64,000 nucleotides of DNA, from positions 4,972,001 through 5,036,000 of the forward strand of contig NC_089990.1 of assembly GCF_036417845.1 (NCBI RefSeq), written 5' to 3'. The DNA comes from Apteryx mantelli. Lineage: Eukaryota > Chordata > Aves > Apterygiformes > Apterygidae. Shown here piece by piece: positions 40,101-55,100 of this stretch. Both the position numbers and the translations under genes were made by a program. Numbering within the stretch: position 1 is the first letter of the stretch; the number at the start of each line of letters is the position of its first letter. The notes beneath the pieces were generated by a model that was not told where the DNA came from, searched no databases, and saw only the letters and a list, made by a program, of their open reading frames with translations.

Positions 40101-43100
40101 GACAGATGACCATCACATCAGCAGCTTCCAATCACCCCTACTCCTCTCGGAAAATTTACCTTACACTGCCTTAATCTACCAGTATTGCACTGTACACAGG
40201 TGTTTTGGTTTTGTTTTTTTTGTGTTATGATTACAATTAGTCCTCATTATGCTCATGAAATTGTGCACTTTGTTTGGCTCAGTAACAATTGCATCACTAA
40301 TCTCAAATTACGGTACCATATTAAGTATTTTCTTAAAAATACTTACTTTCCTTACCAAACGTGTTATTACTGATTTTACTGTGCTTTGAGATAATAATCA
40401 ACAAACTAGGCTAAAATTTATTGCAAAAAATTATTCCATGGTCATAAAAAGTATCTAAAGATTCTTAAATTCTGAGACAGAAATATAATCCTTTAACAGA
40501 ATGAAATGTAATAGTCACTTCTACCTAAATATTTTAAATTGAACAGGGTTAAAGTACAATAATGCTATTTAAACACTTAAGAAGTTACTGAAGTGTTGAT
40601 TTTCAAAAAAACCAACCAACCAAACAATCCCACACATGCTATGGTACATATGAGAGGTGCAAAAACTGTCTGTTCTCTATGGAAGCCAGTTGGTCAGGAG
40701 CTCAAAAGGAAGGAATCCTACTGAAGTGAACGGCAGGAATGGAAATGCCAGATAAAAAAAAAAGACTGCTTTGTACAAAGAATCCAGTGACTAGTAAAGA
40801 AGTTGAGATTTTTCAGTAAATTCTCTTTTACTTGGGCTTTTTACTTAGTACTCCACTTTCACTACAGCACAGAGCTGCTCTTTTACAATGTTTACTCACT
40901 ACAAAGAAGCAGCAAGACCTCCAGAAAAAAAAAAAAAAAGCTTTTCTGTAAATAAGTGTCAAGCACGGCTTGGAAAAAAAATCAAATGCATAAGCAAAAA
41001 TGCTTTCTTGAGAAAGCACTTGATTTAATTCTTTGGAAATTTTGAAACAAGGGCTTCTCAAGCTCTGATTAAAAAGAAAAAACAAAAAAACAAAACCCCC
41101 CCCACACCCTTAACTGACTATACTATACCATAAAACCAGATGCTGAGCAACGTAATAGCAAGTAATCTGAGAACCCCAGAATAAAACTTGACTTTCTGCG
41201 CAAGTTATTTTTACTATGTCCTCAAACCCAGTATCACAGAACATTTAGTCTTATATTTCAAAGACTATTAGACATTGAAGCACTTAACATATGCACCCCT
41301 TTTTCACGTTTTAAAGAGCTTATATTCCCCTGAAATCCTCAATTTTTTGTGGGCTCCCATACACAAAAGTCCAGAAATAAAAAAACAGAAATTCAACCAG
41401 CTCAGAAATGGGAATTAATCATATTCACGCCCCTCTCCATGCAGGACTGAGAGCTAGCAGGGTTCACCACACACATTAAAAAAGGTAAATCACTTGACCA
41501 AAGACTCAGTCCTTGGCTTCCACCCAAGACTTAGACCCCACGCATCCGCAAAACTGAGACGAACTTGATAACTGGGAGCAAGGTGTTGTGATAAGACAGG
41601 CTTCCAAATATTAAGACCATCTTTGACAACTTGCCAGTTGTTACAGAAATGTAAAACAGAATTATAAAAGCAACTATACCAAAGGTAAAGCTGAGATATT
41701 TATCTCCAGTGTTTTGGAATATTTGCTGTTTAATTACAGTATAATACTCTATTTCCTGTTACACTGTTACACTCTCCTCTGAATGTTGTAATTTATTTGG
41801 AAAGGTTTCTAATCTTTCTCCAGTTTATACATTGCTATTACTCTTACCAAAACAGTACTGTGTATTCTCTGGCACTCCATTCTGAAAACATTTCCCTGCC
41901 TTTTTATTTATTTATTTTATTAATTTTCATTACATTATGGCTCCTTTAGGTATGAACATGGGAGCAATCCTAGCCTATTGTAGCATTCTGCAAAGCTATA
42001 AATATTTAAAACTAATACTAAAAATAAGACAGAAAGCACCTCAGGAGAAATTCCAGCATTTTCACTGGGAGCCCATTCAGCTGCAGAGCAGGTCTGCAAA
42101 GTTTGTCAGAACTACTGATTTTGGGCTATTTGACAGGAAGGGTGTAAATGCACAACAAATAAAAACATCTACAAGCCAGCTAAAACATGTATCATTGTTT
42201 GAAGGTCTCACTGTTTTTTTTACACAAATTAAGTTGTTACCTTGCGCTTATACTTTGCTTTATAAATATTTCCAATATCCTCTTATAAAGCAATATAGTT
42301 ACATTAATGCTTTACATAAACTGACTTCTATGATTTTGTTAGTAATGGACTCCCCAGACAATTCAAACACAATCAGGTGTTTGTCCGGGAATGGTTACTC
42401 CAGCTCTCAGACGCTGCTCTTCAGGCAGCTAATTTCAGGAGGGGAAAAAAAAACCCTCAGACTTGTTCAGAGAACTCATTTAGATTAGAAATGTTAATTC
42501 AAGAATGGAGCGAAACTAGTGTAATGTGACATAATCTCTGCAAAGCTAAGATACGGTAATTAAAAAAGCAAAACCAAAAAAAAACCTGAAGCTTGCTCAT
42601 CAATTCTTGTTCAAACAAATTTTAGAGTAAATTCATTCAAAAATTATTCTTTGTACAAGACTGCTGAGAATATCACTAGGCTAAACGTACAAACTCAGTT
42701 TTGTTCTCTTTCCCTACAGTTATACAATGAATGAGATTTCTACATTTTAATCTTGTTGACTATTTTCCTACACTCCAAATGTTCTTGTTCTGCTCAAAAA
42801 ATTAGTTATGTATCCCTATATGTAAAGAATGATGTACACTGGTTTCAAGAAAGGCCAAGTATTTTTGAGTTTTAACCTCTAAACACATTCTGCAATGTAT
42901 ATAGATTTAACAGAAAAACAGGCATTCTTTCTGCAAGTATTCTTGAATCTGGAAAGATGTCAGGAGCCCCACAATACTAATGTGTTTCAAAAAAACCCTT
43001 TTAAATAATAGTCTTTTAGGACAATTTGAAATAGAGATTGATATAGATTTACACTCCTTAGACATCAATATAAATCAAAATATGTAAGATTAGAGTATGA

Positions 43101-46100
43101 ATAAAATTAAGAGAACAAATAAAGTCTTCACGATTCTGAGGCTAACCCCTTTCAAAAGGGACTATCAAACACAAGGTTACTTATCTGAACCACAACAATG
43201 ATTGAGTCAACGCTAAGTGGAAGAGCCCTCAGAAAACCAGAACACAACTCCCACCCAAGGGAGCCGCGCCAAATATTCCACCTTGGTGTTTACAGCAACC
43301 TAAAATAGATGGTGCCGGATTTAAGATTAAGGAAACATTATCTCAGCTCTCTGAGAACTGGCCAATTAGAAAACATGCCAAGATAAAAAGCAGTGTTAGA
43401 GCGCCCAGTTGCGTCTAACACTTTCCTTATGGAGCAGATTTCTGTTGTTTGCATCTCTGAGTCCTCTTGTTTGCCTAAGTCCAGGTACGTGTCTTTAGTA
43501 AATAGGTCACACTTCTGTAGCCTGTGAAACTATGAGATAACCTGCTTATTTGTCATTACTGACATACAGAACACTGAATGCCAAATAATGTTACAATTCA
43601 TGCAGAACCCACCAGTTTCCCTGCTAAAGGTCTTGAGATAGATTTCTAGTAAGGTATACAAGCAATTATCAGAAAAGCTTAAGGAAACATTAGAAATAAT
43701 GCTGAAGCACGTCCCTCTAAGCAAAACTCCTTTCAGAGCACAGCTCTGCAGCTCTCCCGTTCTGCATCCCCACGGAGTAGGTGCCCTTTACTTGCAGGCA
43801 GGACAAAGTTATATTTACAGAGGACTGCAGAGCAGCAGCCAGGCAAGGTACTGAAGCGGCATATATTGGCATTGCTTACATCCCGTGTGTAAGATAGAAT
43901 ACAGATAACTCCACCCGTATTAAGAAATTGCACTGTTTAAGTAAATATAATTGAAGCATACAAAATTTACGGAATGAGTCCACTGAATGTAATGCTAGAA
44001 GGAGCACAGTCATACAGTGAGACCCTGAAGCCTCTGATATCTGAGATTTAAAAAGGAAAGGGTGTTTGAAAAATAAAACCTCCGAAAGACAACCTAAGCT
44101 GACGAAACACCTACGTGAGCTGATGTTTAGCATACAACAAGATTAAACAGTGGAGTATTCAACAGTGCTGTTAACAAGAGGCTGCAGCTCAATAAAAAAA
44201 GGAAATATTTCACATCAGGTTTCTTTGCTTACATGCCTCTTTCCACCCATGAAGACTGAACCCAGGAAAAAGCCTACACAAGCAGAAGCTGGGTTACCAC
44301 TTAAGCTGAATCTTTAAAATCTTTCTTGCTGTTAGGGAAGAAATGATCTTGCTTGTCCTTTAATACAGGGAAAATTGCAAAACCGTTTAAACATTCAGCG
44401 TGAAGGGAACATGGCACTCCTCCAAAGCACCACCTCAGAACAGAACAGGACACCGGCGCTGAAGAAGGAAGAAAAGGGTGTTACTAACGCACCCCTCATG
44501 GAGAGGGTTCAGGACCTGAGTTTTTAATCTCAGTTATAAATAAAAATCAGCAGGCCAACTCTAACCTGTAAATAGACTGTATTGCATTGCAACTGCACCA
44601 TGCTTGTTTGCAAGGCAAGCTTTTCCACTGCATAAAAGCAACCCTGATTCAAGCTGCATATGCATTCACTTCTAAAATAAACAGTACTAGCGGAAGAGCA
44701 GAGGGTTGCTACTTGTGGGCTGTCCCCTGCTTACAAAAAAAAAGTTATTTTGTTCATTGTGAAAAAAATATTTTCCATGGGGCCATTTTTAGTCCTAGAA
44801 TAATAAGGCAATCAACATAAAATTCTTGTAGCTACTTTTCTCATATAACTGACATTTCAGTAACATCCCTATTAGTAATCCCTTTAGAAGTATTATACTA
44901 AAGGACCGTGACCAAGTTCACCAATTCAAAAAAGACGATGTAAAGGTTTCTATGAGGATCACTACAATTGTGCGTTTCACTCCTCAAAACAAAAAGGTTT
45001 GCATAAAGTATATTAACTTGGGCAACCACAATGACAGCTCGCTCTTCTAGTATTTTTTCAGTTGGACTCAACAAGTGGCTTTCTTATAGAAAGATAGAGA
45101 ATGTAAGAGCATGAACTAAGAAATCCAGTAAGGAATCTGTGAACTATAATTACTGTTGCTACCACCATCACTGAAATGCACTTAGGAAATAAAAGAATTG
45201 TAATATGGTATAATATTCATATCAAATCCACCCTATACATAATACTCAAAAGAGAAAAGACTTTCATAATTTTCTTGAAATTTCCCTTCTAGATCTGTGT
45301 GAATAGAAATTATGAATAATGGCAAATTTTAGGCCTTAACTTTGCCTATTAGTCACTGTTGTAAAAAAACCCCCAATCAAACAAAAAAGACCTTTATCAT
45401 TTTGAATGACAGACACAAGTAGCATTAAGTCAATGTCTTACCCCAGAGATAAGAAACACTTTACAGAAGTCCAAAACAGGTAAAATTTGCAAAAAGCTGG
45501 CAGCTTCCAGAGTGTCCTGAAGGTTGTCCATGTTAAGGGAAAGTTTTGCAGTATAAATGAAATCAATGATCTTCTTTAGGCCTATTTTGTTCACACCATG
45601 AAGCTTAATGCACATTAAATCCTGCTCCTTCATTCCTCCTGAGAAAGACATGGAAGTAAATTTATATGATCATTTTGATTAGGACTGATTCACTCTCAAC
45701 ACTGAGCATGCGTTTGAGTGTCTAAGTGATGGCGATTCAGAGATAGCCACTCAAATTACTTTAACAGAAACACCACCTGTGAACATGGCCTTGAAGTAAT
45801 CACTTGCAGAAGCCATCATTGCTCTGTGAACTGGAAACACTTCGTCACCATCGCCGGGAACTAAGGTCACATCACAGAGCAAACCTTCCACTCGCAGCTG
45901 GTCAAAACCCTGCAAGAAGAGCATAAGGTGAAGCATATATTTGATTTGAGGGGGGAGCAGGAGTCCTTGCTTCCCTTCAGTAAAAAGTGAAATTTACTGA
46001 CTTTTATTCACATACACACTACAGTTCCAAGAAGTCACAGCGGAATAAGCTGTCATCTTACATACCATGGTATCTAATACATTAAATGGTAATTATTCAC

Positions 46101-49100
46101 TGGAAAACTTAAACAGAATAATTATTATTTTCCATAAATAACTGAAGAATGCAAAGCGTACCGTGCCTAAACAAGTAGCCTTACTCATTACAAACATTCT
46201 TTTCAAGAAGCAGTTTTTTTCAACAGCTTATACTCCATAAGCTGTTTTAGGTAGGGACAGATATCATCGCTTTGTGACCTACCCATTCTGGACACACATT
46301 CATCCTGGATATATTTCTGTTCCATACCATTCAAGTGCTCTGCAACCTAAGAGGCTGCAAAATGCTGGGGCTTGCAAGGAAAGCGGTCACCTGGTTACAT
46401 GATTATCAAATTTACTACCAATGTTACCAAGCCAAGCTCCAAAATATGCTCTTACGTTAGTATATCTGCTCTGCTTCCTTTTCTGAAGTACTTACTCCAC
46501 TGAAGTACAGTGCTAACTGTAATAAAAGAAACAGTCATCTGCAACAGTACGCTAAAGAAAGATCTTCCTCCAAATGTACGCCTGGTTGGGGATACTGGCA
46601 GATGAGTCTCCTTCATGAGGAGGCATGAGCCTCCTTCATGCACTGCAGAACAGAAGCTCAAACATAAAACAGTTTCCTTCAGCCAGGCATATCATCTGAT
46701 TTTTTTCAAGTACTAACAAACATGCAAATATTGCCTTTATAGATTTATCACTTGAGGAAGTCTTGGCATCAGCTCCTAGGATATAAAATTTAAGATACCT
46801 TAAAGAAAGGCTGTATTTTTAAAGCTACAAAGATAAGCAGAGAAGGACATTCAAATTTGTCAAACAGAAAAGGACAGAGTACAAATGAAGAGGTGAATTA
46901 TTAGCTCTAATAAATATGAGAAGCCAACACAGGATTATGTTCTATAGCATCTTGTGTGATATTTATTGCCAAGCTTTCACACCAAGTCAAATCAGCAGCA
47001 TAACTCACGACACAGTGTTGCACTGAAGCCAGGACTCTCTCTACGGGTCATAAGAAAATGGACTGTAATTATGGTATCAGGCTTGCAAGACAATGGCAAT
47101 AAACAGGGGAAGTAGGACTCCTCTATCGGCAGCAGTCTTCAACTGCAGAGAAACATGGAGACCTCCCACATTCCTTATAGTCCCTTCCACCTCACCCAGA
47201 ACAGCTCATTTCTGATGCACAAGAGAATCAGATATTTCACAATTCACAAACTCAGGCATTCAGAGACGCAAACCCCTTATTCTCAGCTCTTACAAAACTG
47301 ATGTATTTCAAGGACTTGAACAACCCTGTAGTTTTTACAAACACAGCTTTACAACTACTAGTTCTCCATTGGCTCAAATTGTGAAGAAAAGACTAGGATG
47401 AGGAAGAAATAAGATCTCAACACTTGGCCTAGGCTTCCCAATATCCTTATTTGCTGTTATGTCCTTACCAACATTAAAAGCAAATATCTTTGCTGCTAGA
47501 AAACTGAGGACAGAATCTCATTCTAATAATGTGCAAATTGAGCACAGCACAACCCTGCATCTGGTGTTTTATGGTTTTGTTCTCCCCACTACTCTCCTTC
47601 GCTGATGGCAGCTCTCCAAGGAATTATGCCATACTCAATGCATACCTAAGTCTGCGCTCCTGAGAAAGCTTGCGCTGGAAAGTAGCCAGAACCATCCAAG
47701 TTTTAAGCTTGGTTTTGTACGATGTGTAAAATCCCCAGCAGAAACAAGAAGATAAAATGCTTTTATATTTAGATTCTTAAAGTTTTAGGGCATAACGTTT
47801 TTATCTGTTAGAAGAAAGCACTACCATACGGTAGCCCCGTATAATTCCATAGTTTGCTTGTGGCTAAACAGACACAAAAGTACAACAGGGAACCAGGATA
47901 TTAGTTTTAAGACGTCGCGCCTCAAGATAACGACTCCGCTACAATCTTCCAATCAGAATGGCGCTTCATGTAGAAGTGAGCAGGATCGCAGTGATCTGCA
48001 CAGGCTTCACGAAGCACAGTGCAAACCTGTAATGTCCCCCGCATGGAAAGGCTCAGGGCTGCTTCCAAGTGTTGCTAGAGATGTGGCTATGTGGAACCAC
48101 TGGACTTTTAAAAAGCCAGAGCTACAACCATCTTAATTTCTCTGAGCTAATTTTTTGTAGTTACAATAGTCACTAAACATGGATTTAAAACAGATGATTT
48201 ACTCAGTCTTCACAGGAAGAAAGAGATCATCACAGACCTAGTAACTCATCTAACAGATTTCAGAATACCTCAGGCTTTACAAAAAGTACCCAACCTTAAA
48301 AAAATAATCTTGTTAGCAAGTTTAACAGCAAGCACGCCAAATGTTTTATGCAATTACACATTTACACTAAAATGATCTTACCATTTAAAGTTAATTTGTT
48401 TTTTTAGCATAAGCACAGACAAGCAGAACCGCTAATCTGCAGAACATATAAGAATGTTAGAAAAATAAAGTTTCGTGGAAGTTAGCTGATACAGTTTTGA
48501 ATATATGAATATATTTTGGTCAGATTTTAGAGCACAACCAATCACCTTTCATCTCCTTTTCTTCTCTTTTGTAGGCTCTACAGCACCTTTGCTACATGGT
48601 CAAAAGTTCTGTTGTTGGTGGTGTTTTTTCTTTTTTAATACAAAACTTTTGAAGATTAAAAAAGAAATACAGAGCAGTGAAAGTGTTAGATTTATCAACA
48701 GGGAAGATTCTGCATTTTGAGAAAGAGGGATACTCATTCGTGACTGACAAAAATTAAAGTTACCTGCTACCTGCAGCATAACAGCTATTCTTTAATATAC
48801 ACTAACTGCAAGAACATGAAACTCATTGATTTAATAGCTATTAACATCTTGTTTGCCTAGCTAATTGTCAGACTGCAGGCCATTTCACAGGTAGTTCTGT
48901 AGAACATACAGTGACAAAAAAATAAAAATAAAATAAAGTATCTGTTCAGAAAATAGAGCATCTTTCTTTCTGCAGAAAAAGCAGGCTTCCCAGCAATGTG
49001 TGGGCTCCTTTGCTGCCGTGCAGAAGTTGCAGGCAGTTGGCTGTTTTTCCAAAGGTCAGTTTTTCCAAGCTTTTGCTGAAAGTTGAACCTTTAACTCTCA

Positions 49101-52100
49101 GGAAAAGAAATGACAAGCCATGATGCTTCGGGGCACCGTCAGCACAGCACCCAAACACACACTTTCCAAGGCTTTTCAGGAACTGCTAGTCTGAAAAGGC
49201 TGTAGAGTGGAGGCATGGCTTATAGAGCCTTCCAAATTCTCCGTACAGGTCATTAGCGACACAAGAGTAAGCAATTACCTGTAACACCACAGAACTGTGC
49301 GTATTGCTGGTGAAAAATCTCGTGGTCCCTGTCTTCGAAGACTGTAGATGGGCAGAGACGCCCATATCGCTGCTCCCCAGAGATACTTTCATATGAGGGT
49401 CCTCCTCTTCCACCAGAGATCTAAGAAGATGAGAACACAGAAGCCTTAAGAGCAAATTCATTTTCATTCAGTGCCCTTGTGTATTAAAACCACAGTCTTC
49501 TCGGGTAAAAGGTAACAGCATAGAGGCTATGGGGCAAAATCAGCAGGCAACACAACCGGTCCTTATTGGTCCCCATCACCTAACCTAAGAAAGGGAAGTG
49601 TTAGACTATCTAAGCAGTCTAACTTAGAATTCTAATTTTTAGCTATATTTTCTCCCCCAAGATTAAGAAACTTGGGCACTGTTTTATTTCTATTTGTGCT
49701 TCTAGTATTTTAGGATGTTTTCAGGCATTCGGCATTCAAAATCAAGTATCTCACCATGCCAGATTGCCATGGAAAGCCAAAAGATTAAAACATTAAAGGT
49801 AATTTTAAAGTTAAGTAATTTCATTTTTTATGGGCTGTATCAGCTTGCTCAAGTATGAAAACAACAATAGAAAACATATCTAGTGGAGTCTCAAACAGTA
49901 AGTTAAACTACTTTTAGAAATACATAACTAGAAGAACTCTTCTAGGATATGAAATTCAGTACTTGACTATTGCAGGCAATCACTTCCTATAATTTTCACT
50001 TAATATTTGTTAGTGTGAAGAGTCAGTACATGTGATTTTGATCCCAAATAATTACTCTCCAATCTAAATAGGAAGGGCTATTTTTAAGTAGCACTGCTAA
50101 AAAAATTACTGCACTGTTACTGACCTATCGCTTTAATCTTGAGATGTAAAGTAGATTTACATAAAGAGATGTGCATATAAAATTCTATCTATCCTAACCT
50201 GTAATTATTGTAAAATATAAATAAACCTAATCTCTAGAAATATTAATAACTAGTTCCCATAATTTCCATGATTTAATATACTACCTATTGGCATGCACAC
50301 CAACATAATGCATGCTCTCTCTACAGATGTGCATATATACAATATTAATTAGCAAGCATACATTGTTAACTCACAGATGAGGGAATTTTCATTATTAATA
50401 AAGACTCCATATTTCCAAAAAGATTCATATCAATTTGACATATGTGCTGCAAATCCCAGATACAAAAAGCTTTCCAAATTTTTACATGCAGGTAAAAACA
50501 TTGGCCTCCAAACTAGTTTCAGAAATTACTTTAAATAAGAGACAAGAATGCGTTTAAATTAGTTCCCCTCTCCTTCCTCCCAAGATTTGACTGGGATCAC
50601 TATGTAAGGACAAAATGGGAATGTGCAGATGAAAAAATAATTTAATTTTCCCCTTTTTTTTGGTATGTTGATTACTTATAGCAGTTTCTGAAACTTATGA
50701 ATTTTTCTGATAGCACTGATGTGCCTTGTTCAAACCCATGGTTACTTAGGGTCAGCTATGAAAACATACTCAAAACAAATTCACCATTCAACAGTCTACA
50801 TGGGTTTGAAACAGTGAGATTTTATGCACACAGACATAACATTGTAGGAACAAGGGTACAGCTAAATAGCTTTGCCTTCTAATGCAGTAACCCAATATTC
50901 ATACATCCAAAAAATTGCATTAAATGTGGAGGTACTGAAGGATGCAATAGTTCAGCCATTTTAAAAACAGAGTGATTTCCAATTCATAAAACAAATCCAG
51001 AGTGTGGTTTAAATAAAATTTTTTACATAGTATATCATACTCAGAAAAGTGTTCTCCAGGCTATCCTTGGCATACAATAAATGCATCATTCAACGTAACA
51101 CAGCAGCAAAGCAGTTGCTAGCTCGCGACCCAGAAGATTTTTTGTTCATTTTGTTCTAGTTCTTTGTTAGTTCGAACATAATAACATCAAGGAAAGAGTC
51201 TACTGTGGTTTCAAAGGATATTCAGTCTTTAAATTTGTTTACATGTCTTTCTAAGAGAAGAAACACAAAACAACATTGGGAAACTTCTGAGCGTGGGTGG
51301 GAAAGTGCTGCAGATTCGACTAGCATTAATTTGACTGCATATGCTCTTGAAGGTCTTCCAAAAATGTCAAATCAGATAGCCATTATATGAAGAGGCTTTT
51401 ACAAGACTCTTTTTAAACTCAGAAAACGCACTCCTCAATCATTAGGGCTGGGGGGAAGCAAACCAACTTGCTTGCCAGTTTGGCACGAGCTTTTTACCAT
51501 GGTTACCACATGTTATTTCCATTTCTCAACAGCTAGCATACTTTATAATGTTTGCAAATGAAGGCAAAGACCTTGACCGTGATGCATTTATTCCAACAAC
51601 AGCAGTAATAATGAGACCACTTTTCTGGACTGGCCGCTAGGAAGCGGCAGTGTTTTGGTCACCGTTACACAGCTCCCTTCTAGAAGGTCCAACAACCCAG
51701 CAGCCACCATCACCACAAGCACTTCCCCACCTGGACTGGGCCAAATATCACACTGCTACCACAAAGTGAGCCGAAATACTGGAAAAATGAGAAAAAGCAA
51801 CCTACCCAAAATACATTTCATTAAGGTATTTACCCACTTGCATCTGAACTCCTACCAGTAGGAGACTAGTAAATACTGGAAAGAGCATGCACTTTGCAAC
51901 TTGCATATCCTGGCAAACGACAGTCTATTTGGCACTTCCCTGGTAGTGGATTTGGCATCATCTCCACTAGTGTTTGCCAATACAGAGCACACAGCTTATT
52001 TTATACACATCTCTGAATACAAATTACATAAAACTTTCCAAGCTTTGTCCTAAAAGCACCTCTAACATGATACCTTGTTACTACAGCATACACAATAGAG

Positions 52101-55100
52101 AGAATACAATATATTTTAAAACACTTATAATACAAAACCATGCATTTAACAGAGCTGAGATTTGGCTTCAAGCAATTATTTCTCCTATCTGATTTTCAAT
52201 ACATAATGGGCAGTTGTCTAATATTTCTATCATACATATAAGCTCAGCAGCTCACAAGCCTCTCTGTACAGAATTGCCTTGATGCTATTCTGCAGAAGAC
52301 ACTTTCATTGTTTCTCTTCTACAATTGCTGTTAGATATGTACAGGAATATAATACAGCTTGTGTACGCTAATTAGACATTAAAAATGCAAACCTGAATGC
52401 TATAAAAATCCAGAAATATAAATGTTACAGTTCTAATCTCAAATGCTAACTTGGCTGCATTTGACTCAGTGAGAATAATTTTAAAGATAACCAGACAATA
52501 TTGTTCTTCTAATACTAGTCTTTGCTTTATATTTAAACAGCTATTATGAGGCCTTTAATGTTTGCAATACACAAATGCTTCTAACAGTCTACTGCCAACA
52601 CAGAGACCTAGTCCATATTAAAGAGACAAAAACAAGTTACTGTAAAGATGCATTGTACTAATCAAACAAATCAACTCTTCTACTTCAACTGCACCCCATT
52701 CAACATTTAGGGATTTTTGTCTCTTTGAAATCATGACAATGTTTTCTTTTCTGGAAGGTTACTGCAAGTTTAAATAAAATCCACAAACAATTTTTTAAAT
52801 CCCCTCTCATTCCCATCCAAAGGAAAAAAAATATGTTGTTTTATATACACTGCATCTTTAACCTACAGCTTGCTTAACAGTTTAGGAAGGACCAGCACAT
52901 GCTGTCATTATGCAGAAAGTGACATTTAGGAGTTTATTTTGGCAAAAGTTACAGTGCAAGTCAGCAATAAGACCTGGAAACTGTACACCGGCCTGCTGAA
53001 CCCCAGTCCTGTGACGTACATACAGAAGGAAACAGCACTCCCAAAGTGACAGATATTCTGAATTTGCCACTGGCATTGTACCAGTTTCAACATTTATCTT
53101 CACATAACAATAGAAGCTACTCATCTTTGCAAGACAACGGAAATGCAAAAGTGCTTACACATTGCATTGATACCAGTAGACAAAGAAATGAAGACAAATA
53201 GTACGTTATATATAACAAGATTCATTTAAAAAACTGTCCTCTAAAGAAATTTCAAATTATTCAAAGTACAAGTTCCATTTTGGGGGCTGTAAAGCTAATA
53301 TTCAAAAACAGCTCTGCCACTTACGTCCAGGCCACAAAGGTTCATGTGAATTTACACCCAGTTGAATTCCCAGTGCGCACACAGTAAGTACATCTGCCTT
53401 GTTTAGGCACTGTTACCAACTGCATTATTTATATTCATTAACACAGGTCTGCCAAGCACTATAACTAATTAGATAATAATGAATGTAAATATATTGATTT
53501 GTACTGTATTGTAAGTACAGTATATCACTATTAAGCATACTACCAAAGAAGAAAGCTAATTCATTTTCTAATTAATTCTATTGTTCTGATCAATAGAAGT
53601 CATTAAACAAGAAGTGCAGCAGTAGCATTTTTAATCAGGGTGAAAAAAAGTTGGAGGAGACAACTACAATAGCATGCAGTGATAATTCACAAAATGTTGC
53701 TACAAATACAGATATTAACACCACTTTCAACATATACACTTGGTCTGCAGTTTTCCATCATAATTATAGGAGCAACTAGATTCTCTTCATTTTTCTCTTT
53801 ACATGTTTCCTTTTTAATCTTGCTTATCCACTAGAAGTTACCTGAACACCCTCTTAGAGGGTTTGTGCAATTACCTTTAGAACTAGAACTTTAGAACTAG
53901 AAAGACAACCCTAAGCCAAATGTTGAGCTACAAAAAATATTAAAATAGTGGGTTTTTGTTTTTTTGGGGGGGGGTTTTGAGCTCAGGTGGAAGAAAACCA
54001 TGCTGCAGTGAAATGGCTAAGTATCACCCTTGTGGAGAAGATGAAATTTAAATAAGAACAATTCAGTAATATCATTCTACATTCACCTCATTTATTCGAA
54101 AGAGATAATAAAGTTCAGTGGCTTTTAAATGCTAGTCAGTCAGGTATATAATTCCCTAAATCTAATCACAACGCAGGACAAAATGTAGAGGGATAACAAC
54201 AAGAACAAGAAGCAGCTTCTGTTAATGAAAAGATGACTGGAAAGTGAAAATCATCGCAATGGGTCTTCATAATGAGTTTCTAAGTTTAATTGCTAGCACC
54301 TACAGGTAGAGAAGAGGCACAGGTAAGCATCTGGACCAGCACAAGCGTTAGGGAGCTGAGTATTTCTGGAACATATTAAAGAAATTTGAAAATACGCAGA
54401 CAAAAGCATTTGCAGGACTGCTCTCCGTTACTACTCCCAATTCTGTATACCACTTCCCTAGAGTATCTGCAGCGATTTATGTAGGCTGCAAGGACTGACC
54501 TCAAAAGGAGAGCAGAAATACGTACAGCAGCAGAGGCTATAACCTGACGGTCAGGACAGGATACGAGAGTCGGTAGTCAGACCAAGAATTTGAACCTTAC
54601 TCGATCTGTACCTGTGGCTTGGCTGACAGAGGTATCTGTCTCCATCTCGGATACAACCAGAATTTGTATCTTCTTTCAAAATTGGTCTTAAGTAATGGAA
54701 CTTTCCAGCCAATACCGACAAATATTTCTGAGCTGGCTTGAATTACAACCCGATTCACAGAGGCAGCAGGCAAATTGCTTTCTAAAGCACTCAGCAAATA
54801 TTAACCTGTTAAAATAGTTCATATAAAAGTGACTTCTGATAAGCACGAATCTGTGGAAACTCTTTTACTCTCAACTAAAATATTCAGGTGTGGAGTTGCC
54901 ATTTTGTACAGCGCTCAGTGACAGGAATGAAATAAAACAATTCTCTGATGTTTTTGTAGTAAGAAATTGAACTCTGATGCGACAGAAACAAGGCGACTAC
55001 AGAAATTATTACAGTGAACTTGTTCATTTATATCAGTAAATCACTGATCTGTTTGAAATGGTCAGAGTACAGTGCATGGTCTTGGAATGCAAAAAGAAGA

